Shown in pieces: positions 15,438 to 25,237 of a DNA stretch of 64,000 bases (position 1 is its first letter; each line of letters begins with the position of its first letter). The DNA is from CAZFLM01 sp964519955 (GTDB lineage Bacteria; Armatimonadota; Chthonomonadetes; Chthonomonadales; CAJBBX01): assembly GCA_964519955.1 (NCBI GenBank), contig CAZFLM010000005.1, forward strand, positions 62,001-126,000, read 5' to 3'. A program made the position numbers and the translations under genes. A model generated the notes under the pieces. It saw only the letters and a program-made list of their open reading frames with translations. It did no database searches and was not told the origin of the DNA.

Positions 15438-17132
15438 ATGCCCAAGATGCGCATCCCCTTGCCGGCAGCGCTCTTGCTCTGCTTGCTCCTCCTGCTCGCA
15501 TTGGCGCCATGCCACGCCCAGAACCGACCCAAGCTGGCCGTCGTCATCTCCATCGACCAGTTTCGAGCCGACTACCTGACACGCTTTGAGGACCTGTTCC
15601 TGCCCGCGCGGACCGGCAGCAAGGTCGGCGGCTTCCGGTACCTGATGGAGAAGGGCGCCTGGTTCGTCGACGCCCACCACGACCACATGCCGCTCTACAC
15701 AGGCCCCGGCCACGCCACGCTCTTGACCGGATCGGCGCCGTACAAGAACGGCATCGTCTCCAACGACTGGTACGAAGGCACGCCGCCCAAGTCGGTCTAC
15801 TGCGTCGAGGACGAGCGTTTCCCCATCGTCGGATCCGACACCAAGCTGCGCGGCATCTCGCCGGCGCGCTTGCTGGTGACCACCGTCGGCGACGAGCTGA
15901 AGATGGCCACCGGCGGGCAGTCCAAGGTCTTCGGCATTGCGCTCAAGGACCGCGCCGCCGTGCTGATGGCCGGCCACCTGGCGGACGGCGTGTTCTGGTT
16001 CGACGACAAGTCCGGCAACTGGGTATCGAGCAAGTTCTACTGCAAGAACGGCACGCTGCCCGCCTGGCTCACCCAGGTCAATGAGACGCGCACGCCGCAG
16101 AGCTACTTCGACAAGAAGTGGGCCTTCTCGGCGCCGGACTCGGCCAGGAAGCGGCTGTGGACGCCGGACAACACCCACGCCGACAACCCGTCGCAGATGG
16201 GCACGCACTTCGTCCACCCGCTGACCGGCGGCCTCACCGCGCCGGGTCCTGCGTCCATCAAGGCCTTCACGACCACACCGTATGCGGGCGCGTTCACGCT
16301 GGAGACGGCGCTGAAGCTCGTCGAAGCGGAGCAGCTCGGGCGGCATGAGACGCCGGACCTGCTCGCGGTGAGCCTCTCCACGAACGACTACGTCGGCCAT
16401 CCCTTCGGCCCCGACAGCCCCGAGGTGCTCGATCTCACCTACCAGACCGACCGCCAGATCTCCACGTTTCTGAACGGTCTGGCCGCGCAGGTGCCAGGCG
16501 GGCTGGCGAATGTGACGGTCGTGGTGACGGCCGATCACGCCGTGGCGCCCATCGCCGCCGATGCCGCCGCCGCGGGCCTGAACGGGGGAACGTGGCCCGG
16601 CGCGACCGCCGTCAAGGCCGCGCAGGAGGCACTTGCGAAGGAGTTGGGTGAGGGCAAGTGGACTCTCGAGTACGCCGAGCCCTACGTCGTGCTGAACCAC
16701 GAGCTGCTCAAGCAGAAGGGCGTGCCCGTCGAGAAGGCGGAACGAATCGCCGCGGACGCGATCGCGACGGTGCCGGGCGTCTACGCGGCCTACACCCGCA
16801 GCGATGTGCTGGCCGGCCGCCTGCCCGCCACCGACATCGCCCACCACGTGACGCTGGGCTTCCACCCGCAGATCTCCGGCGACATCATGGTCATCAGCCG
16901 GCCGGGCTACATGGCGAAGGACTCGGACAGGGGCGCCACGCACGGCGAGCCGTACCCCTACGACACGCACGTGCCCATCCTGATCGGCGGATTCGGCGTG
17001 CGACCGGGCGTCCGCACGGAGCGCGTGTCGACCATGGACATCGCCCCCACCCTGTCCTGGCTGCTGCGGGTGCAGATCCCCAGCGGGTCGGACGGGCGCA
17101 TCCTGTCCGGCGCCATCGCCACCAAGCGCTAG
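15438..17132 (+). CDS. PafA-like alkaline phosphatase / phosphodiesterase
   Basis: The 564-residue protein has a strong Sec signal (residues 1-27, a Leu-rich core ending CHA). The alkaline phosphatase superfamily fold begins with SIDQFRADYL (metal ligand Asp40). Thr88, in YTGPGHATLLTG, occupies the nucleophile position. Asn109 (VSNDW) and the Lys170-x-Arg172 pair in ALKDRAAV are the substrate-binding residues that define PafA-type phosphomonoesterases. VTADHAVAP supplies further metal ligands. It would release phosphate from organic esters in the periplasm. The start is ATG 15438, seven bases after GAGGTGA. Confidence 0.85.
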   Translation: MPKMRIPLPAALLLCLLLLLALAPCHAQNRPKLAVVISIDQFRADYLTRFEDLFLPARTGSKVGGFRYLMEKGAWFVDAHHDHMPLYTGPGHATLLTGSAPYKNGIVSNDWYEGTPPKSVYCVEDERFPIVGSDTKLRGISPARLLVTTVGDELKMATGGQSKVFGIALKDRAAVLMAGHLADGVFWFDDKSGNWVSSKFYCKNGTLPAWLTQVNETRTPQSYFDKKWAFSAPDSARKRLWTPDNTHADNPSQMGTHFVHPLTGGLTAPGPASIKAFTTTPYAGAFTLETALKLVEAEQLGRHETPDLLAVSLSTNDYVGHPFGPDSPEVLDLTYQTDRQISTFLNGLAAQVPGGLANVTVVVTADHAVAPIAADAAAAGLNGGTWPGATAVKAAQEALAKELGEGKWTLEYAEPYVVLNHELLKQKGVPVEKAERIAADAIATVPGVYAAYTRSDVLAGRLPATDIAHHVTLGFHPQISGDIMVISRPGYMAKDSDRGATHGEPYPYDTHVPILIGGFGVRPGVRTERVSTMDIAPTLSWLLRVQIPSGSDGRILSGAIATKR

Positions 17133-17158
17133 CGCAGCGACCTCCGTGGGCCGCCGGT

Positions 17159-17962
17159 CTACCAGTCCTCGACCGGCGGCCTACCGTCGCGCCAGTTCCA
17201 CTCGTTGTCCTCGATGAACCGGCTCACGGCGCGGCCGAAGCCGATGCCCCAGTCCCGCCAGCGCTCGATCGCCTCGCAGAACCGCAGCGCCGTCTCCGGC
17301 CCTGGCTGCGCGAGCACGGCCGCCGCCAGGTCCTCGAACGCGTCGGGCTTCTCCGGAGCGCGCGCCACCTCGGTCATCAGCCACTTGTGATAGGGGTAGA
17401 TGATGCGGTTGTGCGCCAGAACCAGCCGCGCCCCATAGAGCACCAGATCCGCGGTCGAGTGCGCCATCAGGTAGGCGTCGCCCCGTTTGGCGGCCTCCGC
17501 CACGAAGAAGCGCCCCAGCAGCTCCACCTGCGCGTAGAACGCCTCGATCTTCTCGGCCCGCTCGTGCTCGGGATAGGTCCGCGCCTGCTCGATCAGCTCG
17601 TCGAGCCCATCGATGCGCGAGTAGGCCGCGAAGGCCCCGATGAATGCGGAGCGCGCCGGCTCGCTGCCGTGATCCGCCACGTCGCGCACGAACTGCAGGT
17701 CCACGAACTTGCCATCGACGTACCCACCCGGGTAGTCGCAGAACTCCTGCGAGTAGTAGCAGATGTCGCCGGCGGCCCGACGAACCGCGTACTCCTCGTC
17801 CGTCGCGACGAAGAGGACGTCCACATCCGAGTCGTCGCGCGCCCGCCCCTTCACGACCGAGCCGCCGATGACGAGCGCGGAGAAGCGCGGGTCGTCGCGG
17901 AAGCGCTCGGTCAGAAGGTCGATGGTGTGCTGGTGGTGCGGCCTGATGCTCGGCAGTACCAA
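17159..17962 (-). CDS. Nucleotidyltransferase-domain protein
   Basis: The 267-residue protein has the Pol-beta-type nucleotidyltransferase motif GGS (33-35) followed by SDVD (45-48); Asp46 and Asp48 are metal ligands. A helical C-terminal domain (about 100-260) resembles those of aminoglycoside-type nucleotidyltransferases. No ATG is available. TTG at 17962, just after a GAGGAGAGG, is the best start, 17 bases downstream of the neighbouring dehydratase stop. Substrate unknown: it could modify a small molecule or a partner protein. Confidence 0.75.
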   Translation of the reverse strand: MVLPSIRPHHQHTIDLLTERFRDDPRFSALVIGGSVVKGRARDDSDVDVLFVATDEEYAVRRAAGDICYYSQEFCDYPGGYVDGKFVDLQFVRDVADHGSEPARSAFIGAFAAYSRIDGLDELIEQARTYPEHERAEKIEAFYAQVELLGRFFVAEAAKRGDAYLMAHSTADLVLYGARLVLAHNRIIYPYHKWLMTEVARAPEKPDAFEDLAAAVLAQPGPETALRFCEAIERWRDWGIGFGRAVSRFIEDNEWNWRDGRPPVEDW

Positions 17963-17979
17963 TGGCCTCTCCTCGATGC

Positions 17980-19107
17980 CTACCAGTTCGTCAGCGACCC
18001 ATCGGGCCGGCGGTAGATAGGTATCGGAGCGCACTTCTCGGTCACCTCGCCGATCAGCTCCGCGCCGGCCGGGTCGAACTCCACGCCGAGCCCCGGCCTT
18101 GCCACCGGCCAGAGCTTCCCCTCGCGGAACTCGCAGCCGGCCGAGAGGTGCGGAGGCAGCGTCGGCCCGGCGCCGCCAACCTCCACCAATGCGGGACCGG
18201 CGAACGCGCACAGCACGTGCACCAGCGCCGCCAGCGACACCGGCCCCGTGAAGTGCGGGATCAGGCCGATGTAGTGCGTCTCGCAGAGCGCCGCGATCTT
18301 CAGGAACTCCGTAATGCCGCCCACGTTGGGGAGCGTAACGCGCGTGTGGTCGATCAGGTGGCGCTCCACGAGCGTGTTCACGTCCCAGCGATCGCCGAAC
18401 TGCTCGCCCACGGCGATGGGCACCTTCACCTGCGGGCGCAGCGCGGCGAGCGCCTCCGGGTTCTCGGAGCGCAGCGGGTCCTCGACGAAGAGCGGGTCCA
18501 ACTCCTCGATCATGCCGCACAACCGCACCGCGTCGGCCAGGTCGAGCCGTGTGTGGAAGTCGACGCACCAGTCGCCGGAGTCGCCCACGCCCTCGCGGAT
18601 CTCGGCGCAGGCGATCGCCGTCGCGTTCACCGCGCGCCGCGCGTCGAAGACGCCGTCCCTCCCATCCGTCACCGAGGTCCGGAACGCGCGGAAGCCGGCC
18701 TCGATGCACGCGCGCGCGGTCTTCTTGAGCGAGCCCTGCCACGGGTAGCCGGTGGAGTAGCACTCCACGTGGCTGCGCGTCAGGCCGCCGAGCAGCTCGT
18801 AGACCGGCACGCCCAGCGACTTGCCCTTGAGGTCCCAGAGAGCCAGGTCGAGCGCACCCAGGGCATGCAGCTTCTCGCGGCCGGCCGGGTAGAACCAGCC
18901 GCGGTACATGAGCTGCCAGAGGTCGTTGATGCGCGCCGGGTCCTCGCCGATGAGCATGGCGGCGCACTGGCTGAGCGTGTCGCGCGTGCCGCCCTCGCCG
19001 ATGCCGAGGATGCCCTCATCGGTCTCGACGACAGCCACATGGTCGCTCTGGTTGAACGTGGGGTTCGGCTTCACCGGCCTGTAGAGCCGGACACGTGTGA
19101 TCTTCAT
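17980..19107 (-). CDS. Enolase-superfamily sugar acid dehydratase (mandelate racemase/muconate lactonizing type)
   Basis: The 375-residue protein has the complete enolase-superfamily layout. A capping domain (1-115) is followed by a barrel with metal ligands Asp183 (DFHTR), Glu209 (VEDPL) and Glu235 (GEQ), and a late His in LIPHF. The D-F-H-x-R arrangement occurs in acid-sugar dehydratases of the mannonate, galactonate and rhamnonate type, which convert sugar acids to 2-keto-3-deoxy acids. With RhaT nearby, a rhamnonate- or fuconate-like substrate is plausible but not shown. It starts at ATG 19107 with GGAGG upstream. Confidence 0.82.
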   Translation of the reverse strand: MKITRVRLYRPVKPNPTFNQSDHVAVVETDEGILGIGEGGTRDTLSQCAAMLIGEDPARINDLWQLMYRGWFYPAGREKLHALGALDLALWDLKGKSLGVPVYELLGGLTRSHVECYSTGYPWQGSLKKTARACIEAGFRAFRTSVTDGRDGVFDARRAVNATAIACAEIREGVGDSGDWCVDFHTRLDLADAVRLCGMIEELDPLFVEDPLRSENPEALAALRPQVKVPIAVGEQFGDRWDVNTLVERHLIDHTRVTLPNVGGITEFLKIAALCETHYIGLIPHFTGPVSLAALVHVLCAFAGPALVEVGGAGPTLPPHLSAGCEFREGKLWPVARPGLGVEFDPAGAELIGEVTEKCAPIPIYRRPDGSLTNW

Positions 19108-19131
19108 CGGCGGTCACCTCCGTGCATGGGA

Positions 19132-19161
19132 ACGGCCCCCGGGCACGCGCCTGGGGGCCGT
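19132..19161 (-). terminator. Strong hairpin terminator between two minus-strand genes
   Basis: ACGGCCCCC (19132-19140) pairs with GGGGGCCGT (19153-19161), and an inner GGC/GCC pairing leaves a 4-base loop. It lies just after the stop of the isomerase-like gene on the minus strand. No long U tract follows. Confidence 0.7.
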
Positions 19162-19183
19162 CGTTGATCGCACCTGGAAACGC

Positions 19184-20056
19184 CTACTTGCCCTTCGCGA
19201 GCTTGCCGCACTCGTCGCTGAACCACTGGACGCACTTGCGGACGTTCTCCACCAGCTCGGCGCCGGACGTGCGCTCATACTCGATCGAGAACACGCCCTT
19301 GAAGCCCTGCGACTTCAGCTCCTTGAGCTGGCCGGCCGCGTCGCCCACGCCCGTGCCCCACGGCACGTCGCCCTTCTCTTTGTCCAGGTCCTTGAAGTGC
19401 AGGGAGACGATGCGCCCCTTGAGCTGCTTCAGGCACGCGACCGGGTTCAGGTCGGAGCGATACCAGTGGCCGGTGTCGGCGCACGAGCCGATGAGGTTCG
19501 AGTGGCCGGCCACGACCTTCAGCACGGTCTCCGGGCTCCAGTAGTGCGAGGGCTTCGGGTGGTCGTGGATGGCGACCGCGATCTTGTACTCCTTGCAGAG
19601 CTTGTCGATGAGATCGAACTGATCCTCGCCCGGCTCGGCGACGATGACCTGCAGGTTCAGCTTCTTCGCGAAGTCGAACAGCTTGCGGGCGCCCGGCTCA
19701 TCCCCCGGTATCCCGGTGACGCCAAACGCGACGGGCGTCACGCCGGATGTCTTGAACTTGAAGATGACCTGATCGAGCACATCGCTCGGCACGTTCTGGT
19801 CGATGCCGGTCGCGATGTCCTTGGAGATGCGCTGGCCGGGGAACATCTCGATGTAGCGGATGCCCAGCTTCTGGAGCGTGTCGATCGTGTCGAAGAGGGT
19901 CAGTTCGCGGAACGTCCAGGCCTGCGAACTCAGCTTCCAGCCGAGCTTGTTCATCGCGGCGTAGTTGAGCTGCGGCGGCTCCTGGGCGGCGGCTGGAAGC
20001 GCCATGGCGGCGAGCGCCAGCGCGCTGACGGCGGCAAAGCAGAGGACTGATCGCAT
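19184..20056 (-). CDS. Secreted sugar phosphate isomerase/epimerase-like TIM-barrel protein
   Basis: The 290-residue protein starts with a clear Sec signal peptide (1-24, ending PAAAQ). A xylose-isomerase-like barrel follows: SSQAWTFRE, LGIRYIEMFPG, VIVAEPGEDQF, VAIHDHPKPSH and SCADTGHWYRS, then LHFKDLDKEKG and GVFSIEYE. The acidic and histidine residues at strand ends (Glu, Asp, His) form the usual metal site. Exported members of this family are common in Planctomycetes-like and Armatimonadota genomes and act on unknown sugars. AGGAG lies six bases before the ATG. A terminator follows. Confidence 0.82.
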   Translation of the reverse strand: MRSVLCFAAVSALALAAMALPAAAQEPPQLNYAAMNKLGWKLSSQAWTFRELTLFDTIDTLQKLGIRYIEMFPGQRISKDIATGIDQNVPSDVLDQVIFKFKTSGVTPVAFGVTGIPGDEPGARKLFDFAKKLNLQVIVAEPGEDQFDLIDKLCKEYKIAVAIHDHPKPSHYWSPETVLKVVAGHSNLIGSCADTGHWYRSDLNPVACLKQLKGRIVSLHFKDLDKEKGDVPWGTGVGDAAGQLKELKSQGFKGVFSIEYERTSGAELVENVRKCVQWFSDECGKLAKGK

Positions 20057-20166
20057 GCGGATCTCCTGACGGTTGGATCTGACGGGTGTGGGAGCGGCCA
20101 CATCGCCACCCCCTACGATACCTGACGAGCGCGCCACTCGGCGGTGACAGCCGGGGAGCGCACCGA

Positions 20167-21261
20167 CTAGCGAACGGAATCCCTCTCGAGCGCGACGGGC
20201 TTCGCCTGCTCCTTGGCCTTCGCCTCCAGGTTGCTTCCGTGGCCCACAACGACCATGGAGCCGATCAGCACAACGAGGCCGGCGACCACCAAGCGACGCG
20301 TGCGGCGGCCGCTGCCGCTCCACTCCTTCAGCGCGATGCCCCACAGCGTGCTGAAGATGATGATCGCCGACATGTGCAGTGCCCAGCTCACGAAGTTGAA
20401 GCTGCCCATCTGGGTCGTGCCCATGCCGTAGAACATGAACTGCAGGTACCAGGTCGTGCCGGCCAGCGCGCAGAGCAGGTAGTTGAGCGCGCGCGAGTTG
20501 CTCGCGGACACGTACTGGCGACCGGTCCGGTTCCGGGTCATCAGGTACACGCACCAGACCAGGTTCGTGGTGAAGCCCCCCGCCATAATGACGATGTAGG
20601 CCGGAGAGGTCTGGAACAGGTCCGGCACGTGATGCGCCACGGCCACCTTGCTGATCGGCGCAGCCGCGGCGATGGCGAAAGCCATGCACGCACTCATGAT
20701 GCCGGAGAAGGTGGCGACGACGATGCCCTTGACGAAGTTGAACTCCTGGATCGTCGCCTGCTTCTGCTCGGCCGAGAGCTCCCGCTCCTTGGACCGGCCC
20801 GCCATGCCGCTCACGGCGATGCCGGCCAGGCAAATGGCCACGCCGAGGAGCGTGATCTGGCCGGAAGTCCGCAGGAAGTACCCACCCAACTCGCCTCCGA
20901 ACAGCGGCGGAACGAGCGTGCCGAATGCCGCGCAGAACCCGAGCGCCACCGCGTAGCCCAGCGCGATGCCGAGATACCGCATCGAGAGGCCGAACGTCAG
21001 CCCGCCGATGCCCCACAGCAGCCCGAAGAGGAACGCCCACGCGATGCTGCTCGGCGGCGACTCCCGCAGGATCTTGACGGTGTCTGGGGCCGCGATCAGC
21101 GAGACGACCCACGGTGCGATGATCCAACTGAACAAGCCGCCGGCCAGCCAGAACACCTCCCACGACCAGCCCTTCACCTTGCGGTACGGCACGTAGAAGC
21201 TGGCCGCCGCGAGGCCGCCGATCGAGTGCAGCAGGACGCCGAAGAACGGATTGGGCTGCAT
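20167..21261 (-). CDS. rhaT: L-rhamnose/proton symporter RhaT
   Basis: The 364-residue protein has ten hydrophobic segments and the RhaT family pattern: FFGVLLHSIGGLAAASFYVP at the start, KVKGWSWEVFWL, WGIGGLTFGLSMRYLGIALG and GSFNFVSWALHMS near the C-terminus. The family imports L-rhamnose (and L-lyxose) with a proton across the inner membrane. No rhamnose isomerase or kinase is in the window, but an enolase-type dehydratase, a TIM-barrel isomerase-like protein and a GDSL esterase flank it, which fits rhamnose release from pectic glycans. A basic C-terminal tail extends past the last helix. Confidence 0.9.
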   Translation of the reverse strand: MQPNPFFGVLLHSIGGLAAASFYVPYRKVKGWSWEVFWLAGGLFSWIIAPWVVSLIAAPDTVKILRESPPSSIAWAFLFGLLWGIGGLTFGLSMRYLGIALGYAVALGFCAAFGTLVPPLFGGELGGYFLRTSGQITLLGVAICLAGIAVSGMAGRSKERELSAEQKQATIQEFNFVKGIVVATFSGIMSACMAFAIAAAAPISKVAVAHHVPDLFQTSPAYIVIMAGGFTTNLVWCVYLMTRNRTGRQYVSASNSRALNYLLCALAGTTWYLQFMFYGMGTTQMGSFNFVSWALHMSAIIIFSTLWGIALKEWSGSGRRTRRLVVAGLVVLIGSMVVVGHGSNLEAKAKEQAKPVALERDSVR

Positions 21262-21294
21262 GGGCTCGTCTCCTGGCAGAGGGATGACAGCTCG

Positions 21295-22278
21295 CTAGTT
21301 CGCCTGGGCCGCACCTGCCCGCTCCCGGATGCGGTGCTCCAGCTCGGCGGCCCTCGCGGCGGCATCCGCGATGGGCAGCCCGGCCGGCATGCCGGGGCGC
21401 TTGTGGCCGATGTCCGACAGCCAGGCGTCGGTCAGGATGCGCTGGCGCTCGTGAACCAGTGCCGCGACCTCCGACGGTGGGCCTGGCTCGATGGGCGGCA
21501 GCGTCGCGGCGGGCGCGCCCCAGGCGCGCAGCACCTCGCGCGCCATGAGGCGATGGCCGGCCTCGTTCAGGTGGACGCCGTCGCCCGCCAGCGTGAACGC
21601 CGGTTCCGTGCGCCGCTTCTCGGCCACGTACGCGCTCACTGCCCGATGTACGTCGGCGACCGCCCAGCCCGACCGCTTCTTGCTCAGCAGCCACTCGCCA
21701 TACCGGCGCAGCACGTCGTCGTAGCCCTCGTACGGGCGGCCCGAAGGGTACTCTTCGAGGCCGGCGGGCAGCGTCGTCGCGTGGATCGGCACAGGATCGA
21801 ACGGCGGCGGCGTGAGCAACAGCAGCCGGGCGCCCGCCTTCTTCGCCGCGGCACGCAGGCGCTCGATGCCGGACTGGTACTTGGCGAAGTGGCCCTCGTC
21901 GTAGGGGTAGTAGATGCCGTCGTTCATGCCGTAGCAGGCGACGACGAGCTGCGGCCTGGTCTTCGCAGACACGCGGTCGAGCCGCTCCGCCAGGTCGGGC
22001 CGAGGGAACGCGCCGCCCGCGTGGTTCGGCTCCGTCAGGCCGGACACGTTCTCGCTCGGCAGGCCGGCGTTCAGCAGCTCGTAGCGGCGCTCGGGGAAGC
22101 GGCGCAAGAGGTACTCGTCGATCACATCGACGTAGCCGCCCGCGTAGGTGATGCTGTCGCCCAGGAACAGCACACGCGAGACGCCGCGAAGCGCCTTCAG
22201 CTCAGGCGGCCGCGTGTCCCCGGCGGCGGCAAGGGGAACGAGCACCGAGAAGATGCCGATCAACAAGACCTGCGTCAA
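21295..22278 (-). CDS. Secreted SGNH/GDSL hydrolase (acetylesterase-like)
   Basis: From TTG 22278, six bases after GGAGG, the protein has 327 residues with a signal peptide (1-20). This start is preferred to the longer frame beginning at 22509, which would overlap the kinase gene. The catalytic GDSIT motif has Ser42. A Gly-containing NAGLPSENVSG block, YGMNDG (Asn of the oxyanion hole) and DGVHLNEAGH (Asp and His of the triad) follow. SGNH enzymes of this kind often deacetylate plant polysaccharides, for example rhamnogalacturonan acetylesterases. That role fits the RhaT, GH127 and GH43 genes around it. Confidence 0.85.
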   Translation of the reverse strand: MTQVLLIGIFSVLVPLAAAGDTRPPELKALRGVSRVLFLGDSITYAGGYVDVIDEYLLRRFPERRYELLNAGLPSENVSGLTEPNHAGGAFPRPDLAERLDRVSAKTRPQLVVACYGMNDGIYYPYDEGHFAKYQSGIERLRAAAKKAGARLLLLTPPPFDPVPIHATTLPAGLEEYPSGRPYEGYDDVLRRYGEWLLSKKRSGWAVADVHRAVSAYVAEKRRTEPAFTLAGDGVHLNEAGHRLMAREVLRAWGAPAATLPPIEPGPPSEVAALVHERQRILTDAWLSDIGHKRPGMPAGLPIADAAARAAELEHRIRERAGAAQAN

Positions 22279-22456
22279 GTAGCCCCTCCGCCCGGCCGGC
22301 CGATGCGGCCTCCGCCTCTGGCGCGCAGAGAGTGTGCGACGGCAGGAGAGGCGACGAAACGCCGCCGGGCTCCCGATGGCCGGGTCCAGTGGCTGTTCAC
22401 CTTCGGGAGCGGCGGTTCCTTCGCTCCACCGGGCAGTGTGCGGGGCGATCGCCGCC

Positions 22457-25237
22457 CTATCGGCTATCGAGGACCTCGCGCACCTTGCGGGCCAGGTCAT
22501 CGGGCGCAAAAGGCTTGGGCAGGAACGCGATGCCGGGGTCGAGCACGCCGTGATGGGCCACAGCCGACTCCGCGTGGCCGGACATGAAGAGCACCTTGGC
22601 CTGGGAGTCGTGCTCGAGCAGGCGGTCGGCCACCTCGCGGCCGCTCATGCCCGGCATGATCACGTCGGTGACCAGCAGGTCGATGGCGCCGAGGTTGTCG
22701 AGCGCGAGGGCCACCGCCTCAGTGCCGTTGGCGGCCTCGATGACGCGGTAACCCACTGCGCGCAGCGACTGCGACGCCAGCGCCCGAACGTCCGGCTGGT
22801 CCTCGGCCAACAAAATCGTCTCGGTGCCACCGCGCACCGGCTCGGCCGGCTCCGTCCCCATGGTGTCGCTGCCCATCGAGCGCGCCGCCCGCGGAAGCAG
22901 GACGCGGAAGGTCGTACCGCGCCCCGCCTCGCTGTACACGCGGATGTGCCCGCCGGATTGCTGGACGATACCGTGGCAAGTAGCGAGGCCAAGGCCCGTG
23001 CCCTGCCCCGGCGGCTTCGTCGTGAAGAACGGCTCGAACAGGTGCGACTGGACCTCCGCGTTCATGCCGACGCCGGTGTCGCTGACGGCTAGCTCGACAT
23101 ACGCGCCTGGCGCCACGTCGCCATAGAGCTGTGCCCCCTCGTCCGAGAGCACACGATTGCTTGTCGAGATCGTCAGCTCGCCGCCGCCGGGCATCGCGTC
23201 GCGCGCGTTGAGGGCCATGTTGACGATGACCTGCTGAAGCTGCCCGGGGTCAGCCTCCACCGTCCACAGATCCTCGCAGAGGGCGAGGCGAACATGGATA
23301 TCTTCCCGCATCAGCGGCACCAGAACTCGCTCGGCCTCGCACACGGCCGGGTTGAGGCTCAGCAGCTTCGGTTCGGCCACCTGGCGGCGTGCAAAGGCAA
23401 GGAGCTGCCTGGTGAGTTCGGCGGCTCGCTCGCCGGCGCGCTCGATGTGCGTGAGGTAGCCGGCCGATGCGCCGTCTTCACCCAGCCTGGGGCGCAGCAG
23501 GTTGGCATACCCGATGATCGCCGTGAGAAGGTTGTTGAAGTCGTGCGCGATGCCGCCCGCGAGGCGGCCGACTGCCTCCATCTTCTGCGCTCGCAGGAGC
23601 TGATCCTGGAGCCGCTTCTGCTCGGTGATGTCCTGAACCAGCCCATCGTAGGACAGGACACGCCCGTCGGCATCCCAGTGCGTCGATGTCGTGCTTCGAA
23701 CCCAGCGGACAGCGCCGTCCTTGCGCACGATGCGGTGCTCGATCGAAGGGGGGCTCTCGCCGGCAAGGACGCGGCGCCCCGCGTCAAGGACCAGTTCGCG
23801 GTCCTCCTCAACCACCATGCTCAACCACAGACTGGGATCGGCGGCGAACTCCTCCGCCGCGTAGCCGGTAACGGCCACGCAGCCGGGACCGTGGCGCGTG
23901 TCGACCGGCGCGCCGTTGGCCACGTGCACGGTGTAGATGTAGTCGGTCACGGCCTGGACGATGCGCCGATAGCGCTCCTCGCTGGCGCGTCTGGCTTCCT
24001 CAGCGCGCTTGCGCTCGGTGATGTCCAGCCGGAACTCCGACAGGCCGACGATGCCACCATCCTCGCCCTTGACCGGGTATCCGCGGATGTACCAGGTGCG
24101 CCCGTCGGCAGTCGTGAGTTCGCCTTCCTGCGCCTGCCCGGTCTCGCGAGCCCGCAGAACAGGGCAGTCGACGCACGGCTCGCGGCGCTGGTGGTAGAAC
24201 TCATAGCAGTACCGCCCCTGCATCTCCTCAGACGATGTGCGGGCGCTCTCGGAGGCCGTCCGGTTCGCCCAGAGGATGCGCAGGTCGGGCGCGAAGTGGG
24301 TGATAATCTCCGAGGAGCTGTCCAGGATCCTCGACAACTCCTCTTCAGCACGGCGTACCGCGGCTGCCGCCTTCTTGCGCTCGCCGATCTCGCGCACCGC
24401 AGCCACCACGAATGGCTCACCGCCGATGTCGACGCGCTTCAGGCTCACCTCCACCCAGAACGCTTCGCCGGAGCGCCGCTTGGCGTGCCACTCGAAGAGC
24501 TGGGGCCCTTCCTCCGCCGCGCGCCTCAGGTACTCCATCGCGGCCTCGGCGGTGTACGGTGGAATCAGCGTGCTGCAGGACTCGGGAGTCGCGTCCCGCA
24601 TTTCGTCACGCGAGTACCCGTACAGCTCCTCGGTGCGGCGATTGCAGTTCACCACGATGCCTGAACCCAGCTCGTGGATCATGATCGCATCGTTCGCCGC
24701 GTCGAAGACGGCGCGGTAACGTTCTTCGCTCTCCCGCAGGGCCTCCTCGGCCTGGGCCCGGTCGGAGATGTCCTGGAGGGTCTCGACTGCACCGATGATG
24801 GTCCCGTCGCCGTCGCGAATCGTCGTCGCGAGGAAGTGAAGCAAGCGGCCTGCCTCGCCCAATCTGGGGATGAAGCTCGTGCCAACGACACCATCATGGA
24901 TGAGGGTCGACCACTCGGAGTGGGGATAGAAGGCGGGGACCTCGTCGGCGCGGCCGTCGACCAGCAGATCGGCCAGGCAGGGGCGCTCCGCGGGGTAGAA
25001 GGCCGACCACTGGCGCGTAGTACCGACGACGGCGTCGGCCGACACTCCGGTGAGCACCTCGAGCGCGCGGTTCCACTGCACCACGCGGTGCTCGGCGTCG
25101 ATGACGAACTGCGGTATGGGCGAGCCGTGGATGGCCGCGTAGAGCATGCGGTCCGAGTGCCGCCTCCCGGTGCCGCCTCGCCGGCCGCCGGGCTTGCCGG
25201 AGTGACTATCCTTACTGGGGTTGTCGTGCCCGCTCAT
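22457..25237 (-). CDS. Cytoplasmic hybrid histidine kinase with four PAS domains and a receiver
   Basis: The 926-residue protein has no membrane segment. PAS domains cover about 31-160, 171-290, 301-410 and 420-540, each followed by the family linker (DISDR, REIGERKKA, DITERKRAE, DITEQKRL). PAS3 contains an EPCVDCPV pair of cysteines, perhaps a metal or redox site. The HisKA box GGIAHDFNN has His565. The ATPase has NMALNARDAM, DTGVGM and GTGLGL. A C-terminal receiver (805-926) has the phosphoacceptor Asp858 and Lys908. AGGAG lies eight bases before the ATG; the frame continues upstream but without a site. No partner regulator is adjacent. Confidence 0.9.
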   Translation of the reverse strand: MSGHDNPSKDSHSGKPGGRRGGTGRRHSDRMLYAAIHGSPIPQFVIDAEHRVVQWNRALEVLTGVSADAVVGTTRQWSAFYPAERPCLADLLVDGRADEVPAFYPHSEWSTLIHDGVVGTSFIPRLGEAGRLLHFLATTIRDGDGTIIGAVETLQDISDRAQAEEALRESEERYRAVFDAANDAIMIHELGSGIVVNCNRRTEELYGYSRDEMRDATPESCSTLIPPYTAEAAMEYLRRAAEEGPQLFEWHAKRRSGEAFWVEVSLKRVDIGGEPFVVAAVREIGERKKAAAAVRRAEEELSRILDSSSEIITHFAPDLRILWANRTASESARTSSEEMQGRYCYEFYHQRREPCVDCPVLRARETGQAQEGELTTADGRTWYIRGYPVKGEDGGIVGLSEFRLDITERKRAEEARRASEERYRRIVQAVTDYIYTVHVANGAPVDTRHGPGCVAVTGYAAEEFAADPSLWLSMVVEEDRELVLDAGRRVLAGESPPSIEHRIVRKDGAVRWVRSTTSTHWDADGRVLSYDGLVQDITEQKRLQDQLLRAQKMEAVGRLAGGIAHDFNNLLTAIIGYANLLRPRLGEDGASAGYLTHIERAGERAAELTRQLLAFARRQVAEPKLLSLNPAVCEAERVLVPLMREDIHVRLALCEDLWTVEADPGQLQQVIVNMALNARDAMPGGGELTISTSNRVLSDEGAQLYGDVAPGAYVELAVSDTGVGMNAEVQSHLFEPFFTTKPPGQGTGLGLATCHGIVQQSGGHIRVYSEAGRGTTFRVLLPRAARSMGSDTMGTEPAEPVRGGTETILLAEDQPDVRALASQSLRAVGYRVIEAANGTEAVALALDNLGAIDLLVTDVIMPGMSGREVADRLLEHDSQAKVLFMSGHAESAVAHHGVLDPGIAFLPKPFAPDDLARKVREVLDSR

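Noticed and set aside
19108..19183. Riboswitch or attenuator before the dehydratase gene
   Set aside because: The hairpin at 19132-19161 is explained as the terminator of the preceding isomerase-like gene; no conserved aptamer core was recognised.
22278..22509. Longer start of the GDSL hydrolase at 22509
   Set aside because: It would overlap the kinase gene and place Arg-rich, non-conserved residues before a clear signal peptide; TTG 22278 has a good ribosome site.
20086..22587. 833-residue plus-strand open frame across RhaT and the GDSL gene
   Set aside because: It spans two well-supported minus-strand genes and has shadow-like composition.
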